Shown: one piece after another, positions 24,691-32,901 of the stretch
Numbering within the stretch: position 1 is the stretch's first letter
Layout: each line of letters starts with the position of its first letter
Origin: an uncultured Bacteroidales bacterium
GTDB lineage: Bacteria > Bacteroidota > Bacteroidia > Bacteroidales > P3
Reading direction: 5' to 3'
Assembly (NCBI GenBank): GCA_900316055.1
Contig: ONBK01000016.1
Span: 1-64,000, forward strand
Length of the DNA: 64,000 bases
The notes under the pieces: generated by a model
The model's database searches: none
Seen by the model: the letters and a program-made list of their open reading frames with translations, nothing else
Told to the model about the DNA's origin: nothing
Translations under genes and position numbers: made by a program

Positions 24691-24753
24691 AGTTGAGAGT
24701 TGAGAGTTTATAGATAAGAGATAAGAGTTGAGAGTTAAGAGTTGAGAGTTATG
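24691..24753. repeat. Nine-unit 7-bp array running into the recF 3' end
   Basis: Units of the type AGTTGAG, AGTTTAT, AGATAAG, AGTTAAG, AGTTATG. The array fills the gap between DUF721 and recF and contributes the last codons and stop codon of recF (24735-24737). Confidence 0.85.
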
Positions 24754-25829
24754 GTGCCGTGGGTCACTTGGAAGATACGATGTTCGAGGGTGGGCAGTTC
24801 GTCGAAGATGGCCTGTACGCGTCCCGGCTGGGTGTCGGTGAGGAGCACCTGTCCGAAGCGCTCGCTGCCCACAAGGGCTATAAGTTGTTTGATACGCGCA
24901 AGGTCGAGTTTGTCGAAGATGTCGTCGAGCAACAAGATGGGTTTCTCGCCCGAATGATTGAGGAGGTATTGGAACTGCGCCAGCTTCAGCGCGAGGGCGA
25001 AACTCTTCTGCTGTCCCTGCGAGCCGAATTTCTTCAGTGGGAAATCGGGGGTAAGCTGCAGCAGGAGGTCATCCTTGTGGGGTCCCGCAGTGGTGTACTG
25101 CGAGTAGCGGTCGGCCTGACGCGAAGCCTCGAGCTGCAGTTGGAGCGGACGATCGTCACGGCTATAAACAAGGGTTCCTGGCTCCTGCGCTCCCACAATC
25201 CAATGGTAGTATTCCTCGAACAGAGGCAGGAAGTCCTCGATAAATTGACTGCGCGCGTTGTAGATGAATTCGCCGTGAGTGACCATTTGCGCATCCCAAA
25301 TGGCGACCATCGACTCGTCCCACTGGCGGTCGTCCCACATCTGCTTGAGGAGGCGGTTGCGCTGCTCGAGGGCTTTGTTGTAGGCGATAAGATGGTCTAG
25401 GTAGGCGTGGTCGGTCTGCGAGATAACGCCATCAATAAACTTGCGACGCAGGTCACTGCCACCGGTGATAAGCTGCTGGTCGTTGGGCGACACCATCACC
25501 AGAGGTATCTTGCCGATATGCTCCATCAGGGCTTTGTAGACCTTCTTGTTCCACTTCATCTGCTTGCCGGTGCCCCGTTTGAGCACACAACTCACCACGT
25601 CATCCCCGTAATGTCCATGTAAGGCAAAAAACTCCTCATTCAGCCTGATGTTCTGACTGTCGACGGGGTTGAAATAGCTCTTGCAGAAAGAGAGGTAATA
25701 GGCGGCATCGAGGAGGTTGGTCTTCCCCGCCCCGTTGTTACCTACGAAGCAGTTGACATTGCCACACAGCTCGATGTCAGCCTGCTCATAGTTCTTGAAG
25801 TTCGTCAGTATCAGTCTGTCTAAAGTCAT
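24735..25829 (-). CDS. recF: DNA replication and repair protein RecF
   Basis: A 364-residue SMC-like ATPase that loads RecA on gapped DNA together with RecO and RecR. It begins LILTNFKNYEQADIEL. Walker A is GNNGAGKTNLLDA, the signature is FGSQGQQKSFALALKLAQ, and Walker B is PILLLDDIFDKLD. Length is normal. Its start overlaps the ispH stop by four bases (ATGA). The last codons lie in a heptamer array, so the extreme C-terminus (TLNS) is repeat-derived. Confidence 0.96.
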   Translation of the reverse strand: MTLDRLILTNFKNYEQADIELCGNVNCFVGNNGAGKTNLLDAAYYLSFCKSYFNPVDSQNIRLNEEFFALHGHYGDDVVSCVLKRGTGKQMKWNKKVYKALMEHIGKIPLVMVSPNDQQLITGGSDLRRKFIDGVISQTDHAYLDHLIAYNKALEQRNRLLKQMWDDRQWDESMVAIWDAQMVTHGEFIYNARSQFIEDFLPLFEEYYHWIVGAQEPGTLVYSRDDRPLQLQLEASRQADRYSQYTTAGPHKDDLLLQLTPDFPLKKFGSQGQQKSFALALKLAQFQYLLNHSGEKPILLLDDIFDKLDLARIKQLIALVGSERFGQVLLTDTQPGRVQAIFDELPTLEHRIFQVTHGTITLNS

Positions 25830-26719
25830 AACGTCATGAGGTCATAAAGTGTTTTTTTTACTTCTTCCATGAGCCAACGGGGGGTGGAAGTGGCACCGCT
25901 GATGCCAATGCTGTTGATTTCTTCGAGCCATTGGGGCTGCACCTCGTCGGGACCTCCTATAAGGTAGGTCTTCGGCTGCACCTTGCGGCAATATTCGTAG
26001 AGGTAGTGTCCGTTGCTGCTGTTGCTTCCGGCGACAAAAAGAAGCACGTCGACACTGCGGGCAAATCCTTCGAGGTCGCGGGCGCGGTTGGCCACACGGT
26101 TGCAGACGGTGTCGTAGGCGACAAAATGATTGCTTGATTGTCTGATTGTCTGATTGCCAGATTGCTTGAGGCGCTCATTGATATTGTCGATAAGTTGACG
26201 GTATTCTTCGCGGCTCTTGGTGGTTTGGGAATAGAGTCGGATGGGGCGATTGACATCGATGGCATCGATATCGTCTGGACTGCTGACGATGAGGGCGGTG
26301 CCATCGGTCTGTCCGGTAAGTCCCACCACCTCGGCGTGACCGGGTTTTCCAAAGATGACAATCTGTCCCCCCACGGGGCGCATCTCGTCGTATCCTTTCC
26401 TGATACGCTGTTGCAAGGCCAACACGATGGGACATGTAGCATCCACCAGTTTGATATCCAATCTTTCTGCCCGACGGTAGGTCTCGGGAGGTTCCCCGTG
26501 GGCCCGAATAAGCACCTTCTTTCCGCGCAATCCCTCCAGCATTTCGTGGTCTATCACCTCCAACCCCAGATTCTTCAAGCGTTCCACTTCGGCGCTGTTG
26601 TGGACAATATCGCCCAGACAGTAGAGGCCGCCTTCATTCTTCAGCACCTCTTCCGCCGCCCCGATGGCTTTCACCACCCCGAAGCAATAGCCTGCTTTGT
26701 CGTCAATCAATACTTCCAC
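25826..26719 (-). CDS. ispH: 4-hydroxy-3-methylbut-2-enyl diphosphate reductase
   Basis: A 297-residue iron-sulfur enzyme, the last step of the MEP isoprenoid pathway. The three cluster ligands are Cys12 (GYCFGVV), Cys96 (DATCPIV) and Cys206 (DTVCNRVANR), with AHGEPP and SNSSNGHY for substrate binding. It starts with GTG at 26719, directly after a heptamer array. Residues about 186-198 (QSGNQTIRQSSNH) are an insertion encoded by a five-unit 8-bp array, just before the Cys206 strand. It is coupled to recF by an ATGA overlap. Confidence 0.95.
   Translation of the reverse strand: MEVLIDDKAGYCFGVVKAIGAAEEVLKNEGGLYCLGDIVHNSAEVERLKNLGLEVIDHEMLEGLRGKKVLIRAHGEPPETYRRAERLDIKLVDATCPIVLALQQRIRKGYDEMRPVGGQIVIFGKPGHAEVVGLTGQTDGTALIVSSPDDIDAIDVNRPIRLYSQTTKSREEYRQLIDNINERLKQSGNQTIRQSSNHFVAYDTVCNRVANRARDLEGFARSVDVLLFVAGSNSSNGHYLYEYCRKVQPKTYLIGGPDEVQPQWLEEINSIGISGATSTPRWLMEEVKKTLYDLMTL
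26128..26167 (-). repeat. Five-unit 8-bp array inside ispH
   Basis: Exactly 40 bp: GATTGCTT, GATTGTCT, GATTGTCT, GATTGCCA, GATTGCTT on the plus strand. It encodes the low-complexity insertion near residue 190. The GATTGCTT word also occurs at 45896-45903. Confidence 0.88.
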
Positions 26720-26720
26720 C

Positions 26721-26748
26721 TTAAACTTTAAACTTTAAACATTAAACC
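26721..26748. repeat. 7-bp period array filling the M23-ispH gap
   Basis: TTAAACT twice, TTAAACA, TTAAACC. The array takes up nearly the whole space between the ispH start (26719) and the stop of the M23 gene (26750-26752). Confidence 0.85.
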
Positions 26749-26749
26749 C

Positions 26750-27736
26750 TTAGCTCATACACTGGTTCTCCTGACGTGCCTGTTCGATGACGGCATCGTA
26801 CTCCTGCGGTGTGAGGTCGTTGAAGAAATAATACACGGGGTCGACCTTCTTTCCATTGAGGATAACCTCATAGTGTAGATGCGCCCCTGTGGACATACCC
26901 GTACTGCCTACGGTTCCTACCTGTTCTCCACGCTTCACCTTCTGCCCTTCTTTCACCATCGTAGTAGTCATGTGGGCATAAAGGGTATGGAAACCGAAAC
27001 CATGGTCAATATCCACTACGACACCATAGCCCGAATAGCCCTCAGGATTGCGTCCTGCAACACGCACCACACCGTCTCCGGTGGCATAGATGGGCGTTCC
27101 CGGACGTGCAGCGAGGTCAATTCCTGAATGCAAGCGTCTATACTTCAAGATAGGATGAAAACGGTAACCAAATCCGCTGACAATCTTACATTTGTCCTTA
27201 GCGATAGGCATAATGGCCGGCATAGAAGCCAAACGCTCGGTTTTCTGGCGGGCAATGGCGTAGATTTCGTCAAGCGACTTTGATTCCACATAAAGGCGCT
27301 TCGTCAGTTCGTCCACCTTACGGGTGGCCAACTTGATAAGTTCACTGTTGTCGTATCCGTCGAGGGAGGCGTAGCGTTCCACGCCGCCGATGCCGCTGAA
27401 GCGCTCGGCATCACTCACCGGCTCACATTCGAAGATGGTACGATAGAGTACTTCGTCCCTCTCCTCGAGATTCGAAAGCACTTTCTCCGCCCGTTCCACT
27501 CGCGGAAGCAGCAACTCGAACTGACGTTTGTACTGAGCCAACTCGCGGCGAAGTCCACGTTCCAACGGCGACTCGACAAATTGCAGTCCGATAAATACCA
27601 GCGCCACACCCAGCACCACACCGAAGAGCACGTTGAAGCTGATGCGGCGTACCCGCTCGCGCAGCGACACAAACACCTTCTCATACTTCAGCGTATGAGG
27701 ATTGAACCGGTAGGTATGTCTCTGTCTCTTTCCCAT
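26750..27736 (-). CDS. M23 (LytM-type) metallopeptidase, membrane anchored
   Basis: A 328-residue protein. A short basic N-terminus and one membrane helix (ISFNVLFGVVLGVALVFIGLQF, about 33-54) are followed by a coiled-coil-like linker and a C-terminal LytM domain. Zinc and catalytic residues appear in HSGIDLAARPG, HTLYAHM and HLHYE. Enzymes of this type cleave peptidoglycan cross-bridges, or act as regulators of amidases. It lies in a minus-strand series between the unknown gene at 27746 and ispH. Confidence 0.92.
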   Translation of the reverse strand: MGKRQRHTYRFNPHTLKYEKVFVSLRERVRRISFNVLFGVVLGVALVFIGLQFVESPLERGLRRELAQYKRQFELLLPRVERAEKVLSNLEERDEVLYRTIFECEPVSDAERFSGIGGVERYASLDGYDNSELIKLATRKVDELTKRLYVESKSLDEIYAIARQKTERLASMPAIMPIAKDKCKIVSGFGYRFHPILKYRRLHSGIDLAARPGTPIYATGDGVVRVAGRNPEGYSGYGVVVDIDHGFGFHTLYAHMTTTMVKEGQKVKRGEQVGTVGSTGMSTGAHLHYEVILNGKKVDPVYYFFNDLTPQEYDAVIEQARQENQCMS

Positions 27737-27745
27737 AGGTAAAGT

Positions 27746-28717
27746 TTAGAGGGTGCTTTTCAGTTTGTCCATAGCAGACACGAAATCGCGTATTGCGTGG
27801 TAGTGGTTGAAATAGAAATTCAGATTCAACTCCGGAATCTCAATCATGCTGGCCGCATCACCGATGCTGCTCAGCATATCCTCCGTGGGTTCCACTATGG
27901 ACAACTCCTGGCAGACAAGCGTCAACGTCTTCAGCGGCAGCACGTCGAAATCGATAGCGCTGCGCGCCACTATCATCACATCCGGCAAGATATAGAGGCT
28001 CCATCCCCGATTGTCGCGCATTAGCGGGAGGTAGCTCTCGCTCCGGATATAGTCGAACACGCCCAAGTCGAAATACACCTGGTCAAACTGGCGCCGTTTC
28101 CGAGTGTCGCGCTGCCAGATGCGACGACAGGCGGCCACACGGGTAAAAGCATCCACCATCTCGCAATAGGCCTCAAAGGTCTCCTGCGAGCAGCGCTCTT
28201 TCACCTGCCACTCCACAGCATCCATCGTGTGGTTCAACTGATGGATTTTGCTCTTGTAGTGACCGATGACACTCGACAGGAACTGGTTGCTCCGGTGTCC
28301 CATCTTGTTCTTGATGGCTCGCACCACACGTTGCGCATATTCCTCTTTACGTGCCACTGTCAACGCGTTGACGTAGCATTCCAGCAGGTCGCGCTTACGC
28401 TGTTCGGTGACATTGCCCAACGCTATATTGGCCTCCTCGAGTGCCTTGTCGAAACTGGGTTCCCTGCCCGTCAGCATGTTCCAATAGCTGAGTCTCTGCT
28501 TGGCCTGCTGCTTCTGGACAAACTGATGGTAGCTGTGGCTCTCGCTCTCTCGCTCGATAAATCCCGTCCCAGGGGTCGCGCCCGTCACGTAGCGGCGACC
28601 GTTATAGCGCATCTCTCCGGAATCCCTGATTCCGAAATCAGAATAGCGATAGTGGTTTGACAGCCATACATGCAGGCCGTTGGCCACCCTCACCCACTTA
28701 TACGGGAATATCTTCAT
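27746..28717 (-). CDS. Unknown protein
   Basis: A 323-residue soluble protein starting MKIFPYKWVRVANGLHVWLSN. I use the ATG at 28717, preceded by AGGAG; the longer frame would need a TTG start. It is rich in charged helices and aromatic residues (YFDLGVFDYIRSESYLPLMRDNRGWSLYILPDVMIV near residue 220). There is no signal peptide, membrane segment or motif that I recognise. Its stop lies 9 bases before the M23 gene and its start 17 bases after lpd, so it is probably cotranscribed with both. Confidence 0.82.
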   Translation of the reverse strand: MKIFPYKWVRVANGLHVWLSNHYRYSDFGIRDSGEMRYNGRRYVTGATPGTGFIERESESHSYHQFVQKQQAKQRLSYWNMLTGREPSFDKALEEANIALGNVTEQRKRDLLECYVNALTVARKEEYAQRVVRAIKNKMGHRSNQFLSSVIGHYKSKIHQLNHTMDAVEWQVKERCSQETFEAYCEMVDAFTRVAACRRIWQRDTRKRRQFDQVYFDLGVFDYIRSESYLPLMRDNRGWSLYILPDVMIVARSAIDFDVLPLKTLTLVCQELSIVEPTEDMLSSIGDAASMIEIPELNLNFYFNHYHAIRDFVSAMDKLKSTL

Positions 28718-28734
28718 CTTTACTACTTTACTCC

Positions 28735-30114
28735 TCAACCATGCACAGCCTCACCGTAGGCGGCTTCGAGAGCCTCCATCACACCTTCGCTCATTGTCGG
28801 GTGAGGATGAATGGCGGCAGCCACCTCGCGGGCGGTCATGCCCTTCTCGCGGGCGGTGGCAATCTCGGCAATCATCTCCGTCACATTGTCGCCACACATG
28901 TGGCAACCCAGAATAAGATCGGTCTTCTTGTCGACCACCACCTTCACAAAACCATCGGTGTTGCCGGCAGCAGTAGCTTTTCCACTGGCTTTGAAGAAAA
29001 ACTTGCCCGTGAGCACCTCGTAGCCGGCCTCGACGGCTTTCTTTTCCGTCAGGCCCACGCTGGCCACCTCGGGGGTGGTATAGGTGCAACCGGGGACGTT
29101 ATTGTAGTTCACCTTGTGGGCCTCGCCCTTGGCGATATGCTCCACACAGCAGATGGCCTCTTTGCTGGCCACATGCGCCAAAGCGGGACCATGCACCACG
29201 TCGCCGATGGCATAATAACCCGGCACATTGGTGCAGTACCAGTCATCGACCTCTATCTTGCCACGCTCGAACTTGATGCCCGTCTCTTCGAGACCGAGGC
29301 CTTCGAGATTTGTCACCACACCCACAGCGCTCAGCACCACGTCAACATCGATGACCGTCTCGGTGTTTTTCTTCACATCCTTCACGGTTACGTGGCACAC
29401 ATCGCCCTCAATATCCACCTTCTCCACCGAGCACGAAGGCATCACCTTCATGCCCATCTTGCGGAAACTGCGGCTCATCTGAGCGGCCACCTCCTCGTCC
29501 TCGTTGGGCAGAATCTGCGGCATGAACTCCACCAGTGTCACCTGGGTACCGATGCTCTGATAGAAATAGGCAAATTCCGAGCCGATGGCGCCACTACCGC
29601 ATACCAGCATGCGGGCGGGCTGCTCACGGAGCGTCATAGCCTCGCGGTAGCCGATAATATGCTTGCCGTCCTGCGGCATCGAAGGCATCACCTTCGAACG
29701 GGCTCCGGTAGCAATGATGATATGGTCAGCCTCGTAGTCGGTGCCATCCACATCGACGACATGGTTGGGTTTCACCTTGGCGGTACCCATGATGACATCC
29801 ACATTGTTTTTCTTCAGCAGGAACTCCACGCCTTTGTTCATCGTGGCTGCCACACCGCGCGAGCGGTCTACCATGGCGTTGAGGTCGGCCTCCACATTCT
29901 CGGCTTTCACTCCATAAGCAACGGCATGCTTGGCATAGTTAAAGGCCTGTGCGCTCTTCATGAGAGCCTTCGTGGGGATGCAGCCCCAGTTCAGACAAAT
30001 TCCTCCCAGGTTCTCACGCTCCACAACGGCAGTCTTGAGTCCCAGCTGGGCACCTTTCACGGCAGCCACATAGCCTCCCGGGCCGCTGCCAATCACCATT
30101 AAATCATATTTCAT
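28735..30114 (-). CDS. lpdA: Dihydrolipoyl dehydrogenase
   Basis: A 459-residue flavoprotein disulfide reductase. The FAD-binding GSGPGGYVAA lies at residues 9-18, the redox disulfide Cys40-Cys45 in GGICLNWGCIPTK, an NAD-binding domain around GSGAIGSEFA, ATPEVASVG-like TTPEVASVGLTE, and the C-terminal catalytic HPHPTMSEG. It reoxidises dihydrolipoamide in 2-oxoacid dehydrogenase or glycine cleavage complexes. None of the partner subunits is in this window. It is the first gene of the minus-strand series that runs toward ispH and recF. Confidence 0.96.
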   Translation of the reverse strand: MKYDLMVIGSGPGGYVAAVKGAQLGLKTAVVERENLGGICLNWGCIPTKALMKSAQAFNYAKHAVAYGVKAENVEADLNAMVDRSRGVAATMNKGVEFLLKKNNVDVIMGTAKVKPNHVVDVDGTDYEADHIIIATGARSKVMPSMPQDGKHIIGYREAMTLREQPARMLVCGSGAIGSEFAYFYQSIGTQVTLVEFMPQILPNEDEEVAAQMSRSFRKMGMKVMPSCSVEKVDIEGDVCHVTVKDVKKNTETVIDVDVVLSAVGVVTNLEGLGLEETGIKFERGKIEVDDWYCTNVPGYYAIGDVVHGPALAHVASKEAICCVEHIAKGEAHKVNYNNVPGCTYTTPEVASVGLTEKKAVEAGYEVLTGKFFFKASGKATAAGNTDGFVKVVVDKKTDLILGCHMCGDNVTEMIAEIATAREKGMTAREVAAAIHPHPTMSEGVMEALEAAYGEAVHG

Positions 30115-30744
30115 AGCAGATATTCTTTATTATTATTTTAGTACTAAATAAAATGCAAAAATACGAAAAAAATGAAAAACGAGAAATGAAAAATGAAAAA
30201 ATCTTTTCCCGACTATCAACTTAGCAATCCTCCAACCTATCAACCCATTTTTTCAAAATAGGAAACACCCTGTTTCGAAAAAAAATTTTCAACCACTTTC
30301 GGTGCATATCGTCTCAACATTTCAGTCTTACAAACACTTAAATCCAACCGCCTCAAAAATCGCTTTTGATTTTCAGTGTTTTATTATATATCCTTATTCT
30401 TCTGCCACTTACAAAAGATATAAACCAACAAGTGACACATTTCCAAAGAACTATTGATTTACCAACAAAAAAAGCCCTCTCCCACCTTTTTTTCAAACAT
30501 TTTTTTTCAAATCCCTAATTTTTTCGTATATTATAAAGCGCACCAAAAATGTTAAAAATCATAATTGAGTTTTGTGAATTAGCTATTTACAAAAAGAGGA
30601 TTTTCACCCTTTCCCCGATTGTAGCAAAATCTTTACTAATTTTTCAAAAACAATGCAAATTTTTTTTTTCATTTTTATGCACAAAAAAAGAATGACCTTT
30701 GCAAACAGAACAAGAAAAAGTGCAAACGATATAAGTGATTGATA
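30115..30744. other. 630-bp AT-rich non-coding region upstream of dnaA (possible replication origin)
   Basis: Very AT-rich, with long T and A tracts and no ORF. A perfect match to the DnaA box TTATNCACA lies at 30675-30683 (TTATGCACA), and a one-mismatch match in reverse orientation at 30573-30581. GAAACA/TGTTTC inverted repeats stand near 30262. GACCTTTG at 30694-30701 could be the dnaA -7 box. Only one perfect box makes an origin possible but unproven. Confidence 0.35.
30172..30199. repeat. 7-bp period array upstream of lpdA
   Basis: ATGAAAA, ACGAGAA, ATGAAAA, ATGAAAA: four heptamers in the dnaA-lpdA intergenic region. Confidence 0.6.
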
Positions 30745-32214
30745 ATGGAGAACAGAAATACAAAAATAAAAGAGGAAGATTATAAGAGAGTCTGGGCAGA
30801 ATGTTTGGATGTGATTAAAGACTCTTTGGGTCCGGAGAACCGCATGGCTTTCGAGACATGGTTCATGCCCATCGTACCCCTACAGCTCGAAGGAAGCACC
30901 CTGTTGGTGCAGGTGCCGAGCCAGTTTTTCTACGAATGGATTGAGGAACACTATATCGACCTGCTCAAGCGTGTCATCCGCATGCAGCTGGGTCCCAACG
31001 GCATGCTGAAATACAGCATCGTTATGGATCAGACTATCCCCACCGACCCCATCAAGACCACCCTCTCTTCCAACAGCCGCCGTTCGGTGCAGAACCCTCT
31101 CACCGATATGCCTGTTAATATTAATAAAGATAACGCGCGCGAACTTCCCAATCCCTTCGTCATACCCGGCCTCAAGAAAGACCGCATCCCCTCACAACTC
31201 AGCCCCACCTATACGCTGGAGAATTTCGTCGAGGGCGACTGCAACCGTCTGGCTCGCTCGGCGGGTTATGCGGTGGCTGAGAAACCCGGTCAGACCTCCT
31301 TCAATCCCCTGCTGCTCCACAGCAACGTAGGTCTCGGAAAGACCCACTTAGCCAACGCCATCGGTCTCAAGACCAAGGAGCTGCATCCCGACAAAACTGT
31401 CCTCTACGTCACCAGCGAGCAGTTCATGCAGCAGTATGCACAGGCTGGACGCGACAACAACGTCAACGACTTCATCCACTTCTACGAGATGGTCGACGTG
31501 CTTATCGTCGATGACATCCAGTTCTGGTCGGGTCGCGGACAGAAGACTCAGGAGGCTTTCTTCCACATCTTCAACTACCTTCACCAGCGCAACTGTCAGA
31601 TTATCATCACCTCCGACAAAGCTCCCGGTGAGCTTCAGGGGCTCGAGCCCCGACTACTCAGCCGCCTCAAATGGGGCCTCAATGCCGACCTGCAGGCACC
31701 CGATGTGGAAACCCGCAAGGCCATCCTCAAACAGAAACTGCAGAATGACGGCATCGAGATGAGCGACGAGGTTATCGAATACATCGCCTACAACATCAAC
31801 ACCAACGTGCGCGAACTTGAGGGCGCCCTCATCTCCCTCATCGCACAAAGCTCGCTCAACCGCAAGCAAATCACCCTCGACCTCACCAAACAGATGATCG
31901 ACAAGTATGTGCAGAGCAGCACCCGCGAAATCACCATCGATTACATCCAGAAGGTGGTGTGCGATACCCTCTCCCTGCCTGTGGAATCCATCCAGCAGAC
32001 CTCGCGCAAGCGCGAAATCGTCCAGGCTCGCCAGCTCTCCATGTACTTCGCCAAGAAAATCACCAAGTCGTCTCTGGCCGTCATCGGCATGCAGTGCGGC
32101 AACAAAGACCATGCTACCGTGCTCCATGCCTGCAAGACCATTGAGAATCTCCGCCAGACCGACCGCTACATCCGTAGCCTCGTCGACGACTTGGAGAAGA
32201 AATTCAAAGAATAA
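30745..32214 (+). CDS. dnaA: Chromosomal replication initiator DnaA
   Basis: A 489-residue initiator. I start at ATG 30745 rather than an in-frame TTG two codons upstream. Domain I begins VWAECLDVIKDSLGPENRMAFETWF. Domain III has Walker A NVGLGKTHLANAIG and Walker B VDVLIVDDIQFW plus the Box VII-like ELEGALISLIA. Domain IV ends with the DNA-binding signature CGNKDHATVLHACKTIENL. It binds DnaA boxes and opens the origin. recF is 5 kb away and gyrB 16 kb away; dnaN is not in the window. The stop codon overlaps the next possible ATG by one base. Confidence 0.97.
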   Translation: MENRNTKIKEEDYKRVWAECLDVIKDSLGPENRMAFETWFMPIVPLQLEGSTLLVQVPSQFFYEWIEEHYIDLLKRVIRMQLGPNGMLKYSIVMDQTIPTDPIKTTLSSNSRRSVQNPLTDMPVNINKDNARELPNPFVIPGLKKDRIPSQLSPTYTLENFVEGDCNRLARSAGYAVAEKPGQTSFNPLLLHSNVGLGKTHLANAIGLKTKELHPDKTVLYVTSEQFMQQYAQAGRDNNVNDFIHFYEMVDVLIVDDIQFWSGRGQKTQEAFFHIFNYLHQRNCQIIITSDKAPGELQGLEPRLLSRLKWGLNADLQAPDVETRKAILKQKLQNDGIEMSDEVIEYIAYNINTNVRELEGALISLIAQSSLNRKQITLDLTKQMIDKYVQSSTREITIDYIQKVVCDTLSLPVESIQQTSRKREIVQARQLSMYFAKKITKSSLAVIGMQCGNKDHATVLHACKTIENLRQTDRYIRSLVDDLEKKFKE

Positions 32215-32849
32215 TGAAGACCGCGCAAACCGAGAGCAGAGCAAGTTCGCTTGCTATGCCGAGGCCAAGCGGACTCGGTGGAACCAAGACCGCTTTTAAG
32301 CCCGGGACAATGATTTACCCGCTGCCGGCCGTCATGGTCAGTTGCGGCGACTCCCCGGAAAACTACAACATCATCACCATCGCATGGACGGGCACTCTCT
32401 GTAGTGACCCGCCCATGTGCTATATCAGTGTACGCCCCGAACGTCACAGTCACGAGTTAATTTCCCGTACCGGCGAATTCGTCATCAACCTCACCACCGA
32501 GACACTGGCGCGCCAGACCGACTGGTGCGGTGTGCGCAGCGGACGAGACTACAACAAGTTCCGCGAGATGGGTCTCCACCCCGAACCCGCACAACTCGTC
32601 AAAGCGCCTCTCATCGCCGAAAGCCCTCTCAACATCGAGTGCAAGGTGGTGGAGGTAAGACCGCTCGGTAGCCACGATATGTTCATCGCCAATGTCGTGG
32701 CCATCAACGCCGAAGAGAGCCTCATCGACCACACCACCGGCCAGTTCCAACTCAACCACGCTGGTCCCCTCGCCTACTCCCACGGCAAATACTACGGCCT
32801 CGGCGAGAAACTCGGCGGCTTCGGCTTCTCCGTAAAGAAGAAAAAATAA
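32214..32849 (+). CDS. Flavin reductase family protein with repeat-derived N-terminus
   Basis: A 211-residue FMN-binding split-barrel protein related to flavoredoxins. The family core starts at FKPGTMIYPLPAVMVSCG (about residue 28), continues through IAWTGTLCSDPPMCYISVRPERHSHELI and GEFVINL, and ends PLAYSHGKYYGLGEKLGGFGFSV. The first 25 residues are not family-like and are encoded by a GC-rich hairpin element (32230-32278), so the original start may have been displaced. ATG 32214 overlaps the dnaA stop; ATG 32256 is an alternative. It probably reduces flavin or transfers electrons; the partner is unknown. Confidence 0.88.
   Translation: MKTAQTESRASSLAMPRPSGLGGTKTAFKPGTMIYPLPAVMVSCGDSPENYNIITIAWTGTLCSDPPMCYISVRPERHSHELISRTGEFVINLTTETLARQTDWCGVRSGRDYNKFREMGLHPEPAQLVKAPLIAESPLNIECKVVEVRPLGSHDMFIANVVAINAEESLIDHTTGQFQLNHAGPLAYSHGKYYGLGEKLGGFGFSVKKKK
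32230..32278. repeat. REP-like hairpin element in the 5' end of the flavin reductase gene
   Basis: AGCAAG-TTCG-CTTGCT (32240-32255) forms a perfect stem with a TTCG tetraloop. CCGAG at 32230-32234 can pair with CTCGG at 32274-32278. It looks like an inserted palindromic element that is now translated. Confidence 0.5.
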
Positions 32850-32851
32850 CA

Positions 32852-32896
32852 TTAGTAGTTAAGTAGACAGTAGTTAAGTAGTTAAGACAATAGTTC
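32852..32896. repeat. 8-bp period array before the dehydrogenase gene
   Basis: Repeated AGTAGTTA / AGTAGACA words fill the 52-bp gap between the flavin reductase stop and the hydroxyacid dehydrogenase ATG. Confidence 0.6.
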
Positions 32897-32901
32897 CTGC
32901 C

